64,000 nt of DNA from Actinomadura montaniterrae (GCF_008923365.1 NZ_WBMR01000001.1:1-64000); one strand, 5' to 3'. Positions 17,612-25,884 are shown, counted from the first letter of the stretch. The notes: generated by a model from the sequence alone, not told the origin. Numbers and translations are program-made.

Positions 17612-18598
17612 ATGAAGGCGTTCGTCGTCCGTTCGTACGGTTCACCCGATGTCCTCGAACTCGCCGACGTCGACCGGCCCGTGCCCGGCGACCGGGAGGT
17701 GCTCGTCCGGGTGCGCGCCACGTCCGTCCAGCCCTACGACTGGCACCACATGAGGGGCGAGCCGTACGTCGCGCGGCTGATGCCGGGCACGCTCGGCCTG
17801 CGCGCGCCGAAGATCGGCATCCTGGGCGCGGACGTCGCCGGGCACGTCGAGGCGGTCGGCGGGAGCGTGACGGGGTTCCGGCCCGGCGACGAGGTGTACG
17901 CGCTCGTCGCGCAGGGCGGCTTCGCCGAGTACGTGTGCGTCCCGGAGGACCGTCTCGCCCGGAAACCGGAGAACCTCTCGTTCGAGCAGGCGGCGGCCGT
18001 CCCCCTGGCGGGCGTCACCGCGCTGTACGGCCTCCGCGGCCAGGGGCGGATGCGGTCCGGGCAGCGGGTCCTCGTCAACGGGGCGTCCGGGGGAGTCGGG
18101 ACGTTCGCCGTGCAGATCGCCGCGGCGTCCGGCACGACGGTGACGGCCGTCTGCGGCACCCGGAACATGGACCTGGTCCGCTCGCTCGGCGCCGACGAGG
18201 TCCTCGACTACACGGCGCAGGACTTCACGCGCCAGGGCCGGCGCCACGACCTGCTGCTGGACGTCGCCGGAGCCCGCTCGGCGGCGGTGTGCCGGCGGGC
18301 GCTCACGTCCAAGGGGACCTACGTCGCCGTCGGCGGCCCGCAGGGGCGGTGGCTGCAGCCCGCCGCCCACGTCTTCGCAGCGGTCGCGATGTCGCCGCTG
18401 GTCTCCCAGCGTATGGTCATGGCCGACGTGTACGCCTACACCGAGCACAAGCGGAGCCTGACGACGCTGACCGAGCTCATCGAGGCCGGCAAGGTCACGC
18501 CGGTCATCGACCGGAGCTTCCCCTTCGATGACATTCCGGCGGCCGTCGCCTACCAGGAGGAAGGCCACGCCACCGGCAAGGTCGTCATCGGGCTCTGA
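17612..18598 (+). CDS. Quinone oxidoreductase-like MDR family protein
   Basis: The 328-residue protein belongs to the zinc-free medium-chain dehydrogenase/reductase group: an N-terminal GroES-like domain (VLVRVRATSVQPYDWHHMRG) followed by a Rossmann domain with VLVNGASGGVGTFAVQIA and a late GKVVIGL end. These enzymes reduce quinones or enones with NADPH. GGAAGG precedes the ATG. The tandem operator in its leader and the adjacent TetR suggest induction by a xenobiotic or electrophile. Confidence 0.88.
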   Translation: MKAFVVRSYGSPDVLELADVDRPVPGDREVLVRVRATSVQPYDWHHMRGEPYVARLMPGTLGLRAPKIGILGADVAGHVEAVGGSVTGFRPGDEVYALVAQGGFAEYVCVPEDRLARKPENLSFEQAAAVPLAGVTALYGLRGQGRMRSGQRVLVNGASGGVGTFAVQIAAASGTTVTAVCGTRNMDLVRSLGADEVLDYTAQDFTRQGRRHDLLLDVAGARSAAVCRRALTSKGTYVAVGGPQGRWLQPAAHVFAAVAMSPLVSQRMVMADVYAYTEHKRSLTTLTELIEAGKVTPVIDRSFPFDDIPAAVAYQEEGHATGKVVIGL

Positions 18599-18723
18599 CC
18601 CCCGGCCCAGGACCTCCTCTCCGCCGGCGCCCCGCTCCGAACAGGGCGCTGACCAGCGCTGAACGCTTCACCCACCGGTCTGGCAATTCCCGGGTGCAAG
18701 GCGAACCGGACACGAGGAGGGTC

Positions 18724-19302
18724 ATGACAGCTGATCCGGATGACGCCGAGTTGATCGCCCGGTCGCTCGGCGGCGACGTGGACGCCTTCATGGAGGTGGT
18801 CCGGCGCCACGAGGCGGCCGTGGGCGCCTACCTCGCGCGACGGGCCGGCCGGGACGCGGCCGAGGACCTGCTCGGCGAGGTGTGGGTGGCGGCGCTGGCG
18901 TCCCGCGCGGCCTACGACCGCTCGTTCCCCGGCGCCCGCCCGTGGCTGTTCGGCGTGGCGCACAACGTGCTGCGGCGGCACTGGCGGTCCCGCCCGGCCG
19001 AGGAGCCCCGGGCGGACGTGCCCGACGCGGTGTCCGGGTGGGACCCGTGGGCCGCCGTGGACGACCGCGTCGACGCCGAACCGGTGCTGCTGCGGGCCCT
19101 GGCGCTGCTGCGCCCGCAGCAGCGGGAGATCTTGGCCCTGGTCGCCTGGGAGGACCTGACCGTCGCCGACGCGGGACGGGCGATCGGCATGCCGCCGGGA
19201 ACGGCGCGCCGCTACCTGCACGAGGCGCGCGCCGCGTTGCGGGACGCGCCGGGGATGGCCGCTCTCTTGACCGAGCACGACACGATTAAGGAGGCCCGCT
19301 GA
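18724..19302 (+). CDS. ECF RNA polymerase sigma factor
   Basis: The 192-residue protein has region 2 (DAFMEVVRRHEAAVGAYL...DLLGEVWVAAL...RPWLFGVAHNVLRRHWR) and region 4 (LLRPQQREILALVAWEDLTVADAGRAIGMPPGTARRYLHEAR). ATG 18724 follows GAGGAGG; an in-frame start at 18694 lacks such a site. Its stop overlaps the next ATG. The partner gene downstream encodes a single-pass membrane protein of the type often paired with such sigma factors in Actinomadura and relatives, which may sequester it. Confidence 0.92.
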   Translation: MTADPDDAELIARSLGGDVDAFMEVVRRHEAAVGAYLARRAGRDAAEDLLGEVWVAALASRAAYDRSFPGARPWLFGVAHNVLRRHWRSRPAEEPRADVPDAVSGWDPWAAVDDRVDAEPVLLRALALLRPQQREILALVAWEDLTVADAGRAIGMPPGTARRYLHEARAALRDAPGMAALLTEHDTIKEAR

Positions 19303-20327
19303 TGGTCGACGAGATGGACCTGCTGAGGGAGCTGAAGGACGTCGAGCCGGTGCGGCCGCGCGCTTTCGAGGAGGCCAGGGCCGTGCTGCGGACGGCGATG
19401 GCCGTGGACGAGGCGCCGGAGCCCGAGGCGCCGGAGCCCGAGGCCGCTTCCCGCGCGCGGGTCCGGTGGAGCAGGCGCCGCACGGTGGGCCTCGGCGCCG
19501 CCGCGCTGGTCGCCGCGGTCGCTGCCGGGGTGCTGGTCGTGACGTCCGCGTCGTCGCCCGGCAAGGCCCCCGTGAAGGCGGCGGCGACGGCGAACCCGAT
19601 CCTGGCCGAACTCGCCGCGGACATCACGCCCCTGCAGGCCAAGGTGCCGGGCGACGCGACGCTGGAGATCCGCAATCAGTCGCCCACCAGCGCCGGGCTG
19701 GGCGACCACGGCATCGGCCTCTACACCGACGACGGCACCTACTACTGGGGCAACGACAAGAGCGCCCTGCGGCGGGCCATCGTGAGGAAGGCGGGCGACG
19801 ACACGTTCAAGCGCGGTGTGGCGGTGGCCCTCTACGCCGTGAAGGGCGACATCGGCACCGCGCGCGCACGGATGGAGGTCGCCAACATCGCGCCGGGCAC
19901 GGACCCCTCGGCGGCGGAACGGGCAAAGACCGAGAAGCTCAAGGCCGCCGCCAAGGCGCGCGGCGAGGCGTACACGCCGCCGAAGCCGCCGACCCCCGAG
20001 CGGCGGAAGGAGATCACCGACAACCACATCTGGACGAACGCCGTCGGCGCGCTGCTCGCGGCGCCGGAGAACCCCCAGGTCCGGGCCGGGGTGCTCCGCA
20101 TCATGGCGACGATGCCGAAGGTCCGGGTCACGAAGACCACCACCGCGGGGCAGCCCACGCTCACGCTGGTGGACGGCTGGTCCGACGGCCGGGAGACGCT
20201 GGTCGTGCAGGCCCGCACGGGGCAGCCCGTCGCGTTGCTCAGCGAGGTCACCGGCATCAAGCCGAGCATGACCTACTACCACAACTCCAGGGTGAGGATC
20301 GCCGACGTCAAGGCCGGCAGGTTCTGA
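19302..20327 (+). CDS. CU044_5270-type membrane protein, likely sigma partner
   Basis: The 341-residue protein has a short cytoplasmic N-terminus beginning MDLLRELKDVEPVRP, one membrane segment (TVGLGAAALVAAVAAGVLVV, about residues 65-84) and a large outer domain with DGWSDGRETLV near the end. This architecture matches the CU044_5270 proteins encoded just after ECF sigma genes in actinobacteria. It is coupled to the sigma gene by a 1-base overlap. An anti-sigma role is inferred from position and topology; no ZAS zinc motif is visible. Confidence 0.78.
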   Translation: MVDEMDLLRELKDVEPVRPRAFEEARAVLRTAMAVDEAPEPEAPEPEAASRARVRWSRRRTVGLGAAALVAAVAAGVLVVTSASSPGKAPVKAAATANPILAELAADITPLQAKVPGDATLEIRNQSPTSAGLGDHGIGLYTDDGTYYWGNDKSALRRAIVRKAGDDTFKRGVAVALYAVKGDIGTARARMEVANIAPGTDPSAAERAKTEKLKAAAKARGEAYTPPKPPTPERRKEITDNHIWTNAVGALLAAPENPQVRAGVLRIMATMPKVRVTKTTTAGQPTLTLVDGWSDGRETLVVQARTGQPVALLSEVTGIKPSMTYYHNSRVRIADVKAGRF

Positions 20328-20342
20328 CCCGAGGGTGAGAAG

Positions 20343-20375
20343 GTGCGGGACGTCCGGTCTCCGGGCGGCCCGCAC
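20343..20375 (+). terminator. Hairpin terminator after the sigma operon
   Basis: GTGCGGG at 20343 pairs with CCCGCAC ending at 20375, with an inner CCGG/CCGG stem and a TCT loop; two mismatches in about 15 bp. It lies 15 bp after the stop of the membrane protein gene. No T-run follows. Confidence 0.6.
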
Positions 20376-20381
20376 CAGGCC

Positions 20382-20396
20382 ATAGGCGTTCCCTAT
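20382..20396. promoter_or_regulatory. ATAGG-N5-CCTAT inverted repeat, LysR-type site candidate
   Basis: A perfect 15-bp inverted repeat with the T-N11-A pattern used by LysR-type regulators lies 154 bp before the SDR gene. A LysR gene is convergent to that SDR gene. The surrounding 150 bp is less GC-rich than the genome, as expected for a promoter. Binding by this LysR protein is inferred. Confidence 0.4.
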
Positions 20397-20549
20397 AGCC
20401 CCCGCTGGCATTTCGTCTTTGCTTCCGGTTCTTTTCCGGTCGTACCGTGAAACCGCTCGACGAGGTACTCGCCGCGATTTCTCCGATGATTTCGCTTTCA
20501 GTGCGTGTTCCGTCGGGCAGGTGAATATGCGATCGAAAGGGCCAATGGC

Positions 20550-21320
20550 ATGACGACGAACGGACCGGGAACGGGAGAGCTCGCGGGAAAGCGGGCTCTG
20601 GTCACGGGTGGTTCCCGTGGAATCGGGGCGGCCGTGGTGCGCGGGCTGCTGGACGCGGGAGCCGAGGTGCTCACGACCGCCAGGTCGGCGACGGGAACGG
20701 TGCCGGCCGGGGCCGCCTTCGTGCAGGCCGACGTGCGGACACGGGCCGGCGCGGAGGCGCTGGCCGCGGCCGCGCAGGAGACGCTCGGCGGGGTGGACAT
20801 CCTCGTCCACAATGCGGGCGGCGCACGACCGTTCGAGGGGGCCTCGGCCATTCCCGACGAGGAGTGGCAGGACGCGCTCGACCTGAACTACCTGGCATCG
20901 GTGCGGCTGGACTCGCTGTTGACGCCGGGAATGCGGGAACGGCGTTCTGGGGTGGTCGTACATGTCTCCTCGGCCGCCGTCCTCACCCCGATGGGACCGT
21001 TCCTGCATTACACGGCGGCCAAGGCGGCGCTGGAGAACTACAGCCGGGGACTGGCCATGGAACTGGCCCCGTCCGGGGTCCGGGTCAACACCGTGTCTCC
21101 CGGCAGGACGGCCACCCCCGGCGGCGAGGCGACGCGGGAGGAGTGGGCGCGCCTGGCCGCGGGGTCGGGGGAGGTCAACGCCGACGACACGACCCCGCTG
21201 GGACGCGATGGCCTGCCCGATGACATCGCCCAGGCGGTGCTGTTCCTCGCCTCCGGCCGCGCGGGCTGGCTCACCGGGAGGAATCTCATCGTGGACGGAG
21301 GCGAATTCCCCATGGGGTGA
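20550..21320 (+). CDS. SDR family oxidoreductase
   Basis: The 256-residue protein is a classical short-chain dehydrogenase: the cofactor motif TGGSRGIG near the N-terminus, VHNAGG, the catalytic Ser region VSSAAVL and the YTAAK motif. It ends with LTGRNLIVDGGEFPMG, typical of FabG-like enzymes. ATG 20550 is preceded by GAAAGGG. It is convergent with a LysR regulator, a common arrangement for a regulated oxidoreductase. The substrate is not predictable. Confidence 0.88.
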   Translation: MTTNGPGTGELAGKRALVTGGSRGIGAAVVRGLLDAGAEVLTTARSATGTVPAGAAFVQADVRTRAGAEALAAAAQETLGGVDILVHNAGGARPFEGASAIPDEEWQDALDLNYLASVRLDSLLTPGMRERRSGVVVHVSSAAVLTPMGPFLHYTAAKAALENYSRGLAMELAPSGVRVNTVSPGRTATPGGEATREEWARLAAGSGEVNADDTTPLGRDGLPDDIAQAVLFLASGRAGWLTGRNLIVDGGEFPMG

Positions 21321-21362
21321 CGCCAGTGACGCCGAAGGTGACGTCCGCTTCCTTCTCCGCCG

Positions 21363-22256
21363 TCAGGGGACCGGCGAGAAGGGAGCGGACACCGGCCAGG
21401 ACTCCTCGCGAAGGAGCTCGAGCAGGGCCGTCTCCGCCGGGCCCGCACCCTCCCGGAGGACGGCGATGACGGGCTGGGACACCACCGGGAACACCGGGCG
21501 GACGAGATGCTCGTAACCGTGGGGCACCGCGGAGGCCGGGACGAGCGTCACGCCCAGCCCGTGGGCGGCCCAGCGCACGGCCGTCGCCGTCTGCGACACG
21601 CGGGCGGCCGTGGCCGGGGCCAGGCCGTTGTCGCGCAGCACGTTCAGCAGCACCCCGTCGAGCGCGCTGTCGCGGTCGAACCGCACCCACGGCTCGCCCT
21701 CCAGGTCGCGCAGCTCGACCCGGTCCGCGGCGAGCCGCCGGTGCCCGGCGCCCAGGACCACGACGAACTCCTCGCCGCCGAGGCGGTGGGCGTGGTCGGG
21801 GGACCGGTCGCACGCCGCCATCAGCGCCAGGTCCAGCACGCCCCGGCGGCACAGCCGGTCCAGCTCGGCGGAGCTCGGCTCCTCGAAGACGGTGGCCTCC
21901 AGCCGCGGGAAGCGGCGGCGCAGCGCGCCCAGCGCGCCCGGCAGCTGCCGCGTCCCGAAGCCCATCTGCGCCGCGACCACCAGCTCGCCGGTCAGCTCGC
22001 CGGCACCGGCCCGGGCCGTCGCCTTCGCGCGGCGCGACGCGCGCACCGCGATCTCCGCCTCCCGCAGGAACGCGCGGCCGACGACGGTCGGCACCAGCCC
22101 GGTCGGCGTGCGGGCGAAGAGCTCCACGCCGAGGTCCCGCTCCAGGCCGCGGATCTGCTGGGACACCGAGGGCTGAGCGACGTGCAGCACCTCCGCCGCC
22201 GTCACGGAACCCTCCTCCGCGACGGCCAAGGCGTACTCGTACTGGCGAAGGCTCAT
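21363..22256 (-). CDS. LysR-family transcriptional regulator
   Basis: The 297-residue protein has the LysR helix-turn-helix (YEYALAVAEEGSVTAAEVLHVAQPSVSQQIRGLERDLGVELFART) and a type II periplasmic-binding-like effector domain. The start is ATG at 22256. It faces the SDR gene tail to tail. An inverted repeat of LysR type upstream of that SDR gene is a candidate binding site; its own short upstream region shows no clear copy. Confidence 0.92.
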   Translation of the reverse strand: MSLRQYEYALAVAEEGSVTAAEVLHVAQPSVSQQIRGLERDLGVELFARTPTGLVPTVVGRAFLREAEIAVRASRRAKATARAGAGELTGELVVAAQMGFGTRQLPGALGALRRRFPRLEATVFEEPSSAELDRLCRRGVLDLALMAACDRSPDHAHRLGGEEFVVVLGAGHRRLAADRVELRDLEGEPWVRFDRDSALDGVLLNVLRDNGLAPATAARVSQTATAVRWAAHGLGVTLVPASAVPHGYEHLVRPVFPVVSQPVIAVLREGAGPAETALLELLREESWPVSAPFSPVP

Positions 22257-22339
22257 CGGCTCCCGCCCCTCCCCGCGCGACTTCCGGTAATCGACGCAAC
22301 AGTGTAAGTGCCGCTGCGGCGGCGGCCGGGGGACCGGTG

Positions 22340-23557
22340 TCACGTCCAGACGAGGCGCTGTTCCAGGAGCGCCTGCTGGGCGGGATTGGCGGTGAGGTCG
22401 AGGGCGCGGCGGTCGGCGCCGGCGGCGTCGGCGGGCCGGTCCAGGGCCCGCAGGAGTTCGGCCCGGGTCGCGTGGTACAGCGGGTAGCCGTCGAGGGTCC
22501 GCCGGTCGTCGGGCGGGAGGGCGTCGAGTTCGGCCAGCGCGGTGGCGGCCCCTCCGCGCGGCGGCGGCGCGTGGTGCAGGGCGATGACGCGCTGCAGGCG
22601 GTGGACGGGGGACGGGGCGAGCGCCAGGAGCATGTCGTAGAGCAGGACGATCTGGAGCCAGTCGGTGTCGTCCCAGCCGGGAGCCTCCGCGTGGCAGGCG
22701 ACGATGGCGGCTTGGAGCTGGTACGGGCCGGGGCGGCGCAGGGCCGCGGCGCGCTCGATCAGCTGGACGGCCTCGGCGATGGCCTGCCGGTCCCAGCGGC
22801 CGCGGTCCTGGTCGCGGAGCAGGACGAGGGAGCCGCCGGGCGTGAAGCGGGCTGCGGCGCGGGCCTGGTGCAGCCGGATGAGCGCGAGCAGCCCGAGCAC
22901 CTCCGGTTCGCGCGGCACCAGCCAGGCCAGGGTCGCGGCGAGCCACTCGGCGTCGTCGGCCAGGTCGCGGGCCTGCGGCCGGTCGCCGCCACTGGTCAGG
23001 TAGCCCTCGTTGAACAGCAGGTAGATGACGGTCAGGACCTCGCCGAGCCGGTCCGGCAGCTCGCCGTCGGACGGGACGCGGTAGGGGATCCGGGCGTCGG
23101 TGATCTTCCGCTTGGCGCGGGTGATCCGCTGCGCGACCGTGCTCTCCCCGACCAGGAACGCGGCGGCGATCTGGGCGGTCGTCAGCCCGCACACCGTGCG
23201 CAGGGTGAGGGCGACCTGCGCCTGCCGCGGCAGCGCCGGATGGCAGCAGGTGAAGATCAGCTTGAGCCGGTCGTCCGGCTCGGCCGGCACCGGCCAGGCG
23301 AGCCGGGCCAGCTTGTCGCGGTAGACCGCCTGGCGGCGGAGCACGTCCAGGCCGCGGCGCCGCGCGACGGTCAGCAGCCAGGCGTCGGGATGGTCGGGGA
23401 CGCCTTCCTCGGGCCAGCGGCGCAGGGCCGTCTCGACGGCGTCCTGCATGACGTCCTCGGCGGCGGCGAAGTCGCCGAGGACCCGGACCAGGCAGGCGGT
23501 GAGCCGGCCCGCGTGCTCGCGCACCACGCGGGCCAGCTCGTCCTGGACCTCGTCCAC
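22340..23557 (-). CDS. ECF42-type sigma factor with C-terminal extension, copy 1
   Basis: The 405-residue protein has sigma region 2 (LVRVLGDFAAAEDVMQDAVETAL), region 4 (LTTAQIAAAFLVGESTVAQRITRAKRKI) and the long TPR-like C-terminal extension (DUF6596) that defines ECF42. The GTG start at 23557 is 2 bp after the stop of a YCII gene, and ECF42 sigma genes are characteristically linked to such DGPF/YCII genes. It is the last gene of a VOC-YCII-sigma operon. A promoter with a motif shared by the second ECF42 locus suggests autoregulation. Confidence 0.92.
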   Translation of the reverse strand: MDEVQDELARVVREHAGRLTACLVRVLGDFAAAEDVMQDAVETALRRWPEEGVPDHPDAWLLTVARRRGLDVLRRQAVYRDKLARLAWPVPAEPDDRLKLIFTCCHPALPRQAQVALTLRTVCGLTTAQIAAAFLVGESTVAQRITRAKRKITDARIPYRVPSDGELPDRLGEVLTVIYLLFNEGYLTSGGDRPQARDLADDAEWLAATLAWLVPREPEVLGLLALIRLHQARAAARFTPGGSLVLLRDQDRGRWDRQAIAEAVQLIERAAALRRPGPYQLQAAIVACHAEAPGWDDTDWLQIVLLYDMLLALAPSPVHRLQRVIALHHAPPPRGGAATALAELDALPPDDRRTLDGYPLYHATRAELLRALDRPADAAGADRRALDLTANPAQQALLEQRLVWT

Positions 23558-23559
23558 GG

Positions 23560-23898
23560 TCAGTCGATCGGGCGGATCTCGACGACCGGGCACGCCGGCC
23601 ACGACCCGGCCACGGCCAGCGCCTCGTCCAGGTCGGCCACCTCGATCTCGGCGTATCCGGACACGACCTCCTTGCCCTCGACGAACGGGCCGTCGGTGAC
23701 CAGCGGCTCGGCGCCGTCCAGCCGCAGCGTGGTGGCGGTGTGCGCGGGCCGCAGGTGCGCGTGGTGGGTGATCTTCGCGGCGTGCTCGGCGAACCACCGG
23801 CCGACCTCGTCGTAGGCGGCCTGCCGGGTCTCCTCGTCCATCGACCGCAGGTCGCGGGCGAACCGCTCGGTCTCGACGAACAGCAGCACGTACTTCAT
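23560..23898 (-). CDS. YCII-related (DGPF) protein, ECF42 partner
   Basis: The 112-residue protein has the YCII/DGPF fold, with MKYVLLFVETERFARD at the start and the eponymous VTDGPFVEGKEVVSGY. It lies between VOC and sigma genes, with a TGATG junction upstream. DGPF proteins are conserved partners and targets of ECF42 sigma factors; their biochemical function remains unclear. Confidence 0.88.
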   Translation of the reverse strand: MKYVLLFVETERFARDLRSMDEETRQAAYDEVGRWFAEHAAKITHHAHLRPAHTATTLRLDGAEPLVTDGPFVEGKEVVSGYAEIEVADLDEALAVAGSWPACPVVEIRPID

Positions 23899-24320
23899 CA
23901 GGTCTCCTCCCGGCAGGGCACGGTCTCCTCGGGGAGCCGGGCGTACAGGTCGACGCCGTTGCCGTCCGGGTCGAGCACGCTGGAGTAGCGCATGCCCCAG
24001 AACGCGTCCCACGGCTCCCGCAGCCCCTCGTACCCGGCCTTCGTCAGCTCGGCGTACTTGGCGTCGACGTCGGCCGGCGCGGGGAACTCGAAGGCCAGGA
24101 AGTTGCGCGGCCCGCCCTCCGGCTTGGTCCAGCCCGGGGTCGTCGAGCCGCGGAAGCCGGCGGTGTCCAGCATCAGGTGCATGCCGCCCGGGAGGTCGCA
24201 GCCGGCGTGGTCGGGATACTGCGGGTCGACGTCGAAGTGGACGTCCAGGCGCGCGTAGAAGGCGATCGCGGCCTCCAGGTCGGTGACGATCAGGTCGATC
24301 GTGTTCATGGTCGGGCTCAT
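23898..24320 (-). CDS. VOC family protein in the ECF42 operon
   Basis: The 140-residue protein is a single glyoxalase/dioxygenase-type VOC domain (NTIDLIVTDLEAAIAFYARL at the start, SSVLDPDGNGVDLYA near the end). ATG 24320 is chosen because AAGGAG is 6 bp away; an ATG 3 bp earlier is possible. It is the first gene of the operon with YCII and ECF42 sigma. It may bind or detoxify a small molecule. No specific activity can be assigned. Confidence 0.85.
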   Translation of the reverse strand: MSPTMNTIDLIVTDLEAAIAFYARLDVHFDVDPQYPDHAGCDLPGGMHLMLDTAGFRGSTTPGWTKPEGGPRNFLAFEFPAPADVDAKYAELTKAGYEGLREPWDAFWGMRYSSVLDPDGNGVDLYARLPEETVPCREET

Positions 24321-24361
24321 CATCCGCTCCTTGTGTCGTAGGGAGCCTCCTGCACCCCCTA

Positions 24362-24390
24362 GACGAACGGCGCCGACCTCCATACGACAC
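24362..24390 (-). promoter_or_regulatory. Putative ECF42 promoter before the VOC-YCII-sigma operon
   Basis: Reading the minus strand, TGTCG lies 19 bp before CGTC within GCCGTTCGTC, about 40 bp before the VOC start. The 10-base GCCGTTCGTC also occurs before the second ECF42-YCII pair and before the SRPBCC gene at 33743. Repetition at three promoters of related genes suggests an ECF42 -10 region. Confidence 0.55.
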
Positions 24391-24448
24391 CTTCCCGGCA
24401 CCGATTCCGGCCATGACCCGCCCGAATCCGTTCCCCGGTTCGCGAGGT

Positions 24449-24877
24449 TCAGCAGCAGGCCGACCCGGAGGTGGCGCAGCAGGCGGAGTCCTCGGCCTTG
24501 GCGAGGGTGCTCGCGTCGGCCTTGACCGTGTAGACCTCCCAGGGCTCTCCACCGGGGCCGTGGACCCAGACCTTGTCCTGCAGGGCGTAGCAGCAGGACG
24601 TGTCGTTCTCCTCCAGCGTGGCGAGCCCGGCGCCTGCCAGGCGCTCGGCCGCGCCGGTGACGAGGCCCGGGTCCTCGACCTCGACGCCGAGGTGGTCCAT
24701 ACGGGTCGGCTCGCCGTCCTCGCCCTCGATCAGGACGAGCTTGAGCGGCGGCTCGGCGATGGCGAAGTTGGCGTAGCCGGGCCGGACCTTGGCGGGCTCG
24801 GCGCTGAACAGCTTGGAGTAGAAGGCGATCGAGCCTTCCAGATCGGGCACGCGCAGAGCGAGCTGGACGCGGGACAT
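24449..24877 (-). CDS. arsI: ArsI-type C-As lyase
   Basis: The 142-residue VOC-fold protein has the ArsI hallmarks: the vicinal pair Cys95-Cys96 in NDTSCCYAL and a metal triad of Gln5, His62 and Glu114. It also has a Cys-rich tail (Cys133-134 and 141-142). ArsI cleaves the carbon-arsenic bond of trivalent organoarsenicals such as methylarsenite with Fe2+ and O2, releasing arsenite. It is divergent from arsR, and their 127-bp intergenic region carries an operator. The related CadI family is an alternative name, but the arsenic neighbours favour ArsI. Confidence 0.9.
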   Translation of the reverse strand: MSRVQLALRVPDLEGSIAFYSKLFSAEPAKVRPGYANFAIAEPPLKLVLIEGEDGEPTRMDHLGVEVEDPGLVTGAAERLAGAGLATLEENDTSCCYALQDKVWVHGPGGEPWEVYTVKADASTLAKAEDSACCATSGSACC

Positions 24878-24934
24878 GCGGTTCCTCCTCGGCCATGGAC
24901 GGTGCCGGCCGGTCGCCGGCCGGCCTCGCGCTGT

Positions 24935-24950
24935 TTAGATGATTGTCTAA
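24935..24950. promoter_or_regulatory. ArsR operator 1, TTAGA-N6-TCTAA
   Basis: An inverted repeat TTAGA / TCTAA with a 6-bp spacer lies between arsI and arsR. The same arms and spacer recur at 24997-25012, 62 bp away centre to centre. This placement fits control of both divergent genes by the adjacent ArsR. Confidence 0.7.
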
Positions 24951-24996
24951 TCAGCCCGTGGCCCGAGTTTGCCTCCGTGCATAGATGGATGTCAAA

Positions 24997-25012
24997 TTAG
25001 AGACATGTCTAA
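24997..25012. promoter_or_regulatory. ArsR operator 2, over the arsR start codon
   Basis: A second TTAGA-N6-TCTAA repeat. Its central six bases end in the ATG of arsR (25005-25007), so the operator spans the start codon. With no clear ribosome site upstream, this suggests a leaderless or near-leaderless, self-repressed arsR transcript. Confidence 0.65.
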
Positions 25013-25385
25013 GCAGTCGTTGTCGATCGTGAACCCCGCCGACGCCGGGGAGGCGTGCTGCGCCCCCCTGGTCCGCGAGCCGCTGGGCGAGACCGAGGCG
25101 GCCGAGCTGGCGCCGCTGTTCAAGGCGCTCGCCGATCCCGTCCGGCTGCGGCTGCTGTCGTTGATCGCCTGCCACGAGGGCGGCGAGGCGTGCGTGTGCG
25201 ACCTGACCGCCGCGTTCGACGTCACGGCGCCGACGATCAGCCATCACCTGAAGGTGCTCAAGCAGGCCGGGCTGATCGACTCCGAGCGGCGCGGGACCTG
25301 GGTGTACTACTGGCTCAACCCCGGCGTCCTGGACCGTCTCGCGGCGACCCTGGGCCCGCGCGCCACCGCGGCGTCCGCCTCCTGA
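25005..25385 (+). CDS. arsR: ArsR-family arsenic-responsive repressor 1
   Basis: The 126-residue winged-helix repressor carries ACVCDLT (Cys63, Cys65) in the helix used for arsenite binding in ArsR proteins, plus an N-terminal Cys18-Cys19 pair. The DNA-recognition segment TAPTISHHLKVLKQAGLI is intact. Its start codon lies inside a palindrome. It is divergent from arsI and is followed 14 bp later by arsC. Confidence 0.92.
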   Translation: MSKQSLSIVNPADAGEACCAPLVREPLGETEAAELAPLFKALADPVRLRLLSLIACHEGGEACVCDLTAAFDVTAPTISHHLKVLKQAGLIDSERRGTWVYYWLNPGVLDRLAATLGPRATAASAS

Positions 25386-25399
25386 CCGGGACGTCCGCG

Positions 25400-25813
25400 A
25401 TGACCGCCGATGTGCCCGAGGTGCTGTTCGTGTGCGTCCACAACGCCGGACGCTCGCAGATGGCCGCCGCCCTGCTCGACCACCACGCCGCCGGACGGGT
25501 CCGCGTCCGCTCGGCCGGATCGGCGCCCGCCGTCGAGATCAACCCCGCCGTCCGCGCGGTGATGGCCGAACGCGGCCTGGACCTGTCCAAGGCGTTCCCC
25601 AAGCCGCTCACCGGCGAAGCCGTCCGGGCCGCCGACGTGGTCATCACGATGGGCTGCGGCGACGTCTGCCCCGTGTTCCCCGGCAAGCGCTACCTGGACT
25701 GGCGGCTCCCGGACCCCGCCGGCCGGCCGGTCGAGGACGTGCGGCCCATCCGCGACGAGATCGACGCCCGCGTCCGCGCCCTGCTCGCCGAACTCCTGCC
25801 CGCCGGCACCTGA
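25400..25813 (+). CDS. arsC: Arsenate reductase, LMW-phosphatase fold
   Basis: The 137-residue protein has the low-molecular-weight phosphatase loop VCVHNAGRSQ, with nucleophile Cys12 and Arg18, and MGCGDVCP carrying Cys86 and Cys90, as in thiol-cascade arsenate reductases. It reduces arsenate to arsenite, with thioredoxin or mycothiol/mycoredoxin as electron donor; in an actinobacterium either is possible. It follows arsR on the same strand. No arsenite efflux gene (acr3/arsB) is in this window. Confidence 0.92.
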   Translation: MTADVPEVLFVCVHNAGRSQMAAALLDHHAAGRVRVRSAGSAPAVEINPAVRAVMAERGLDLSKAFPKPLTGEAVRAADVVITMGCGDVCPVFPGKRYLDWRLPDPAGRPVEDVRPIRDEIDARVRALLAELLPAGT

Positions 25814-25853
25814 CCGCGCCCCGCGCATCGGTCTCCGGTCTTCCCCGTGGGGT

Positions 25854-25884
25854 ATTCATCGTCTATCGTCGATGGACGATGAAT
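25854..25884. promoter_or_regulatory. ArsR2 operator: 10-bp arms over the start codon
   Basis: ATTCATCGTC at 25854-25863 and GACGATGAAT at 25875-25884 form perfect 10-bp inverted arms with an 11-bp spacer that itself contains ATCG-T-CGAT. The right arm includes the ATG of the second arsR (25879). The design parallels operator 2 at the first arsR although the sequence is different, so the two repressors probably have distinct sites. Confidence 0.72.
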
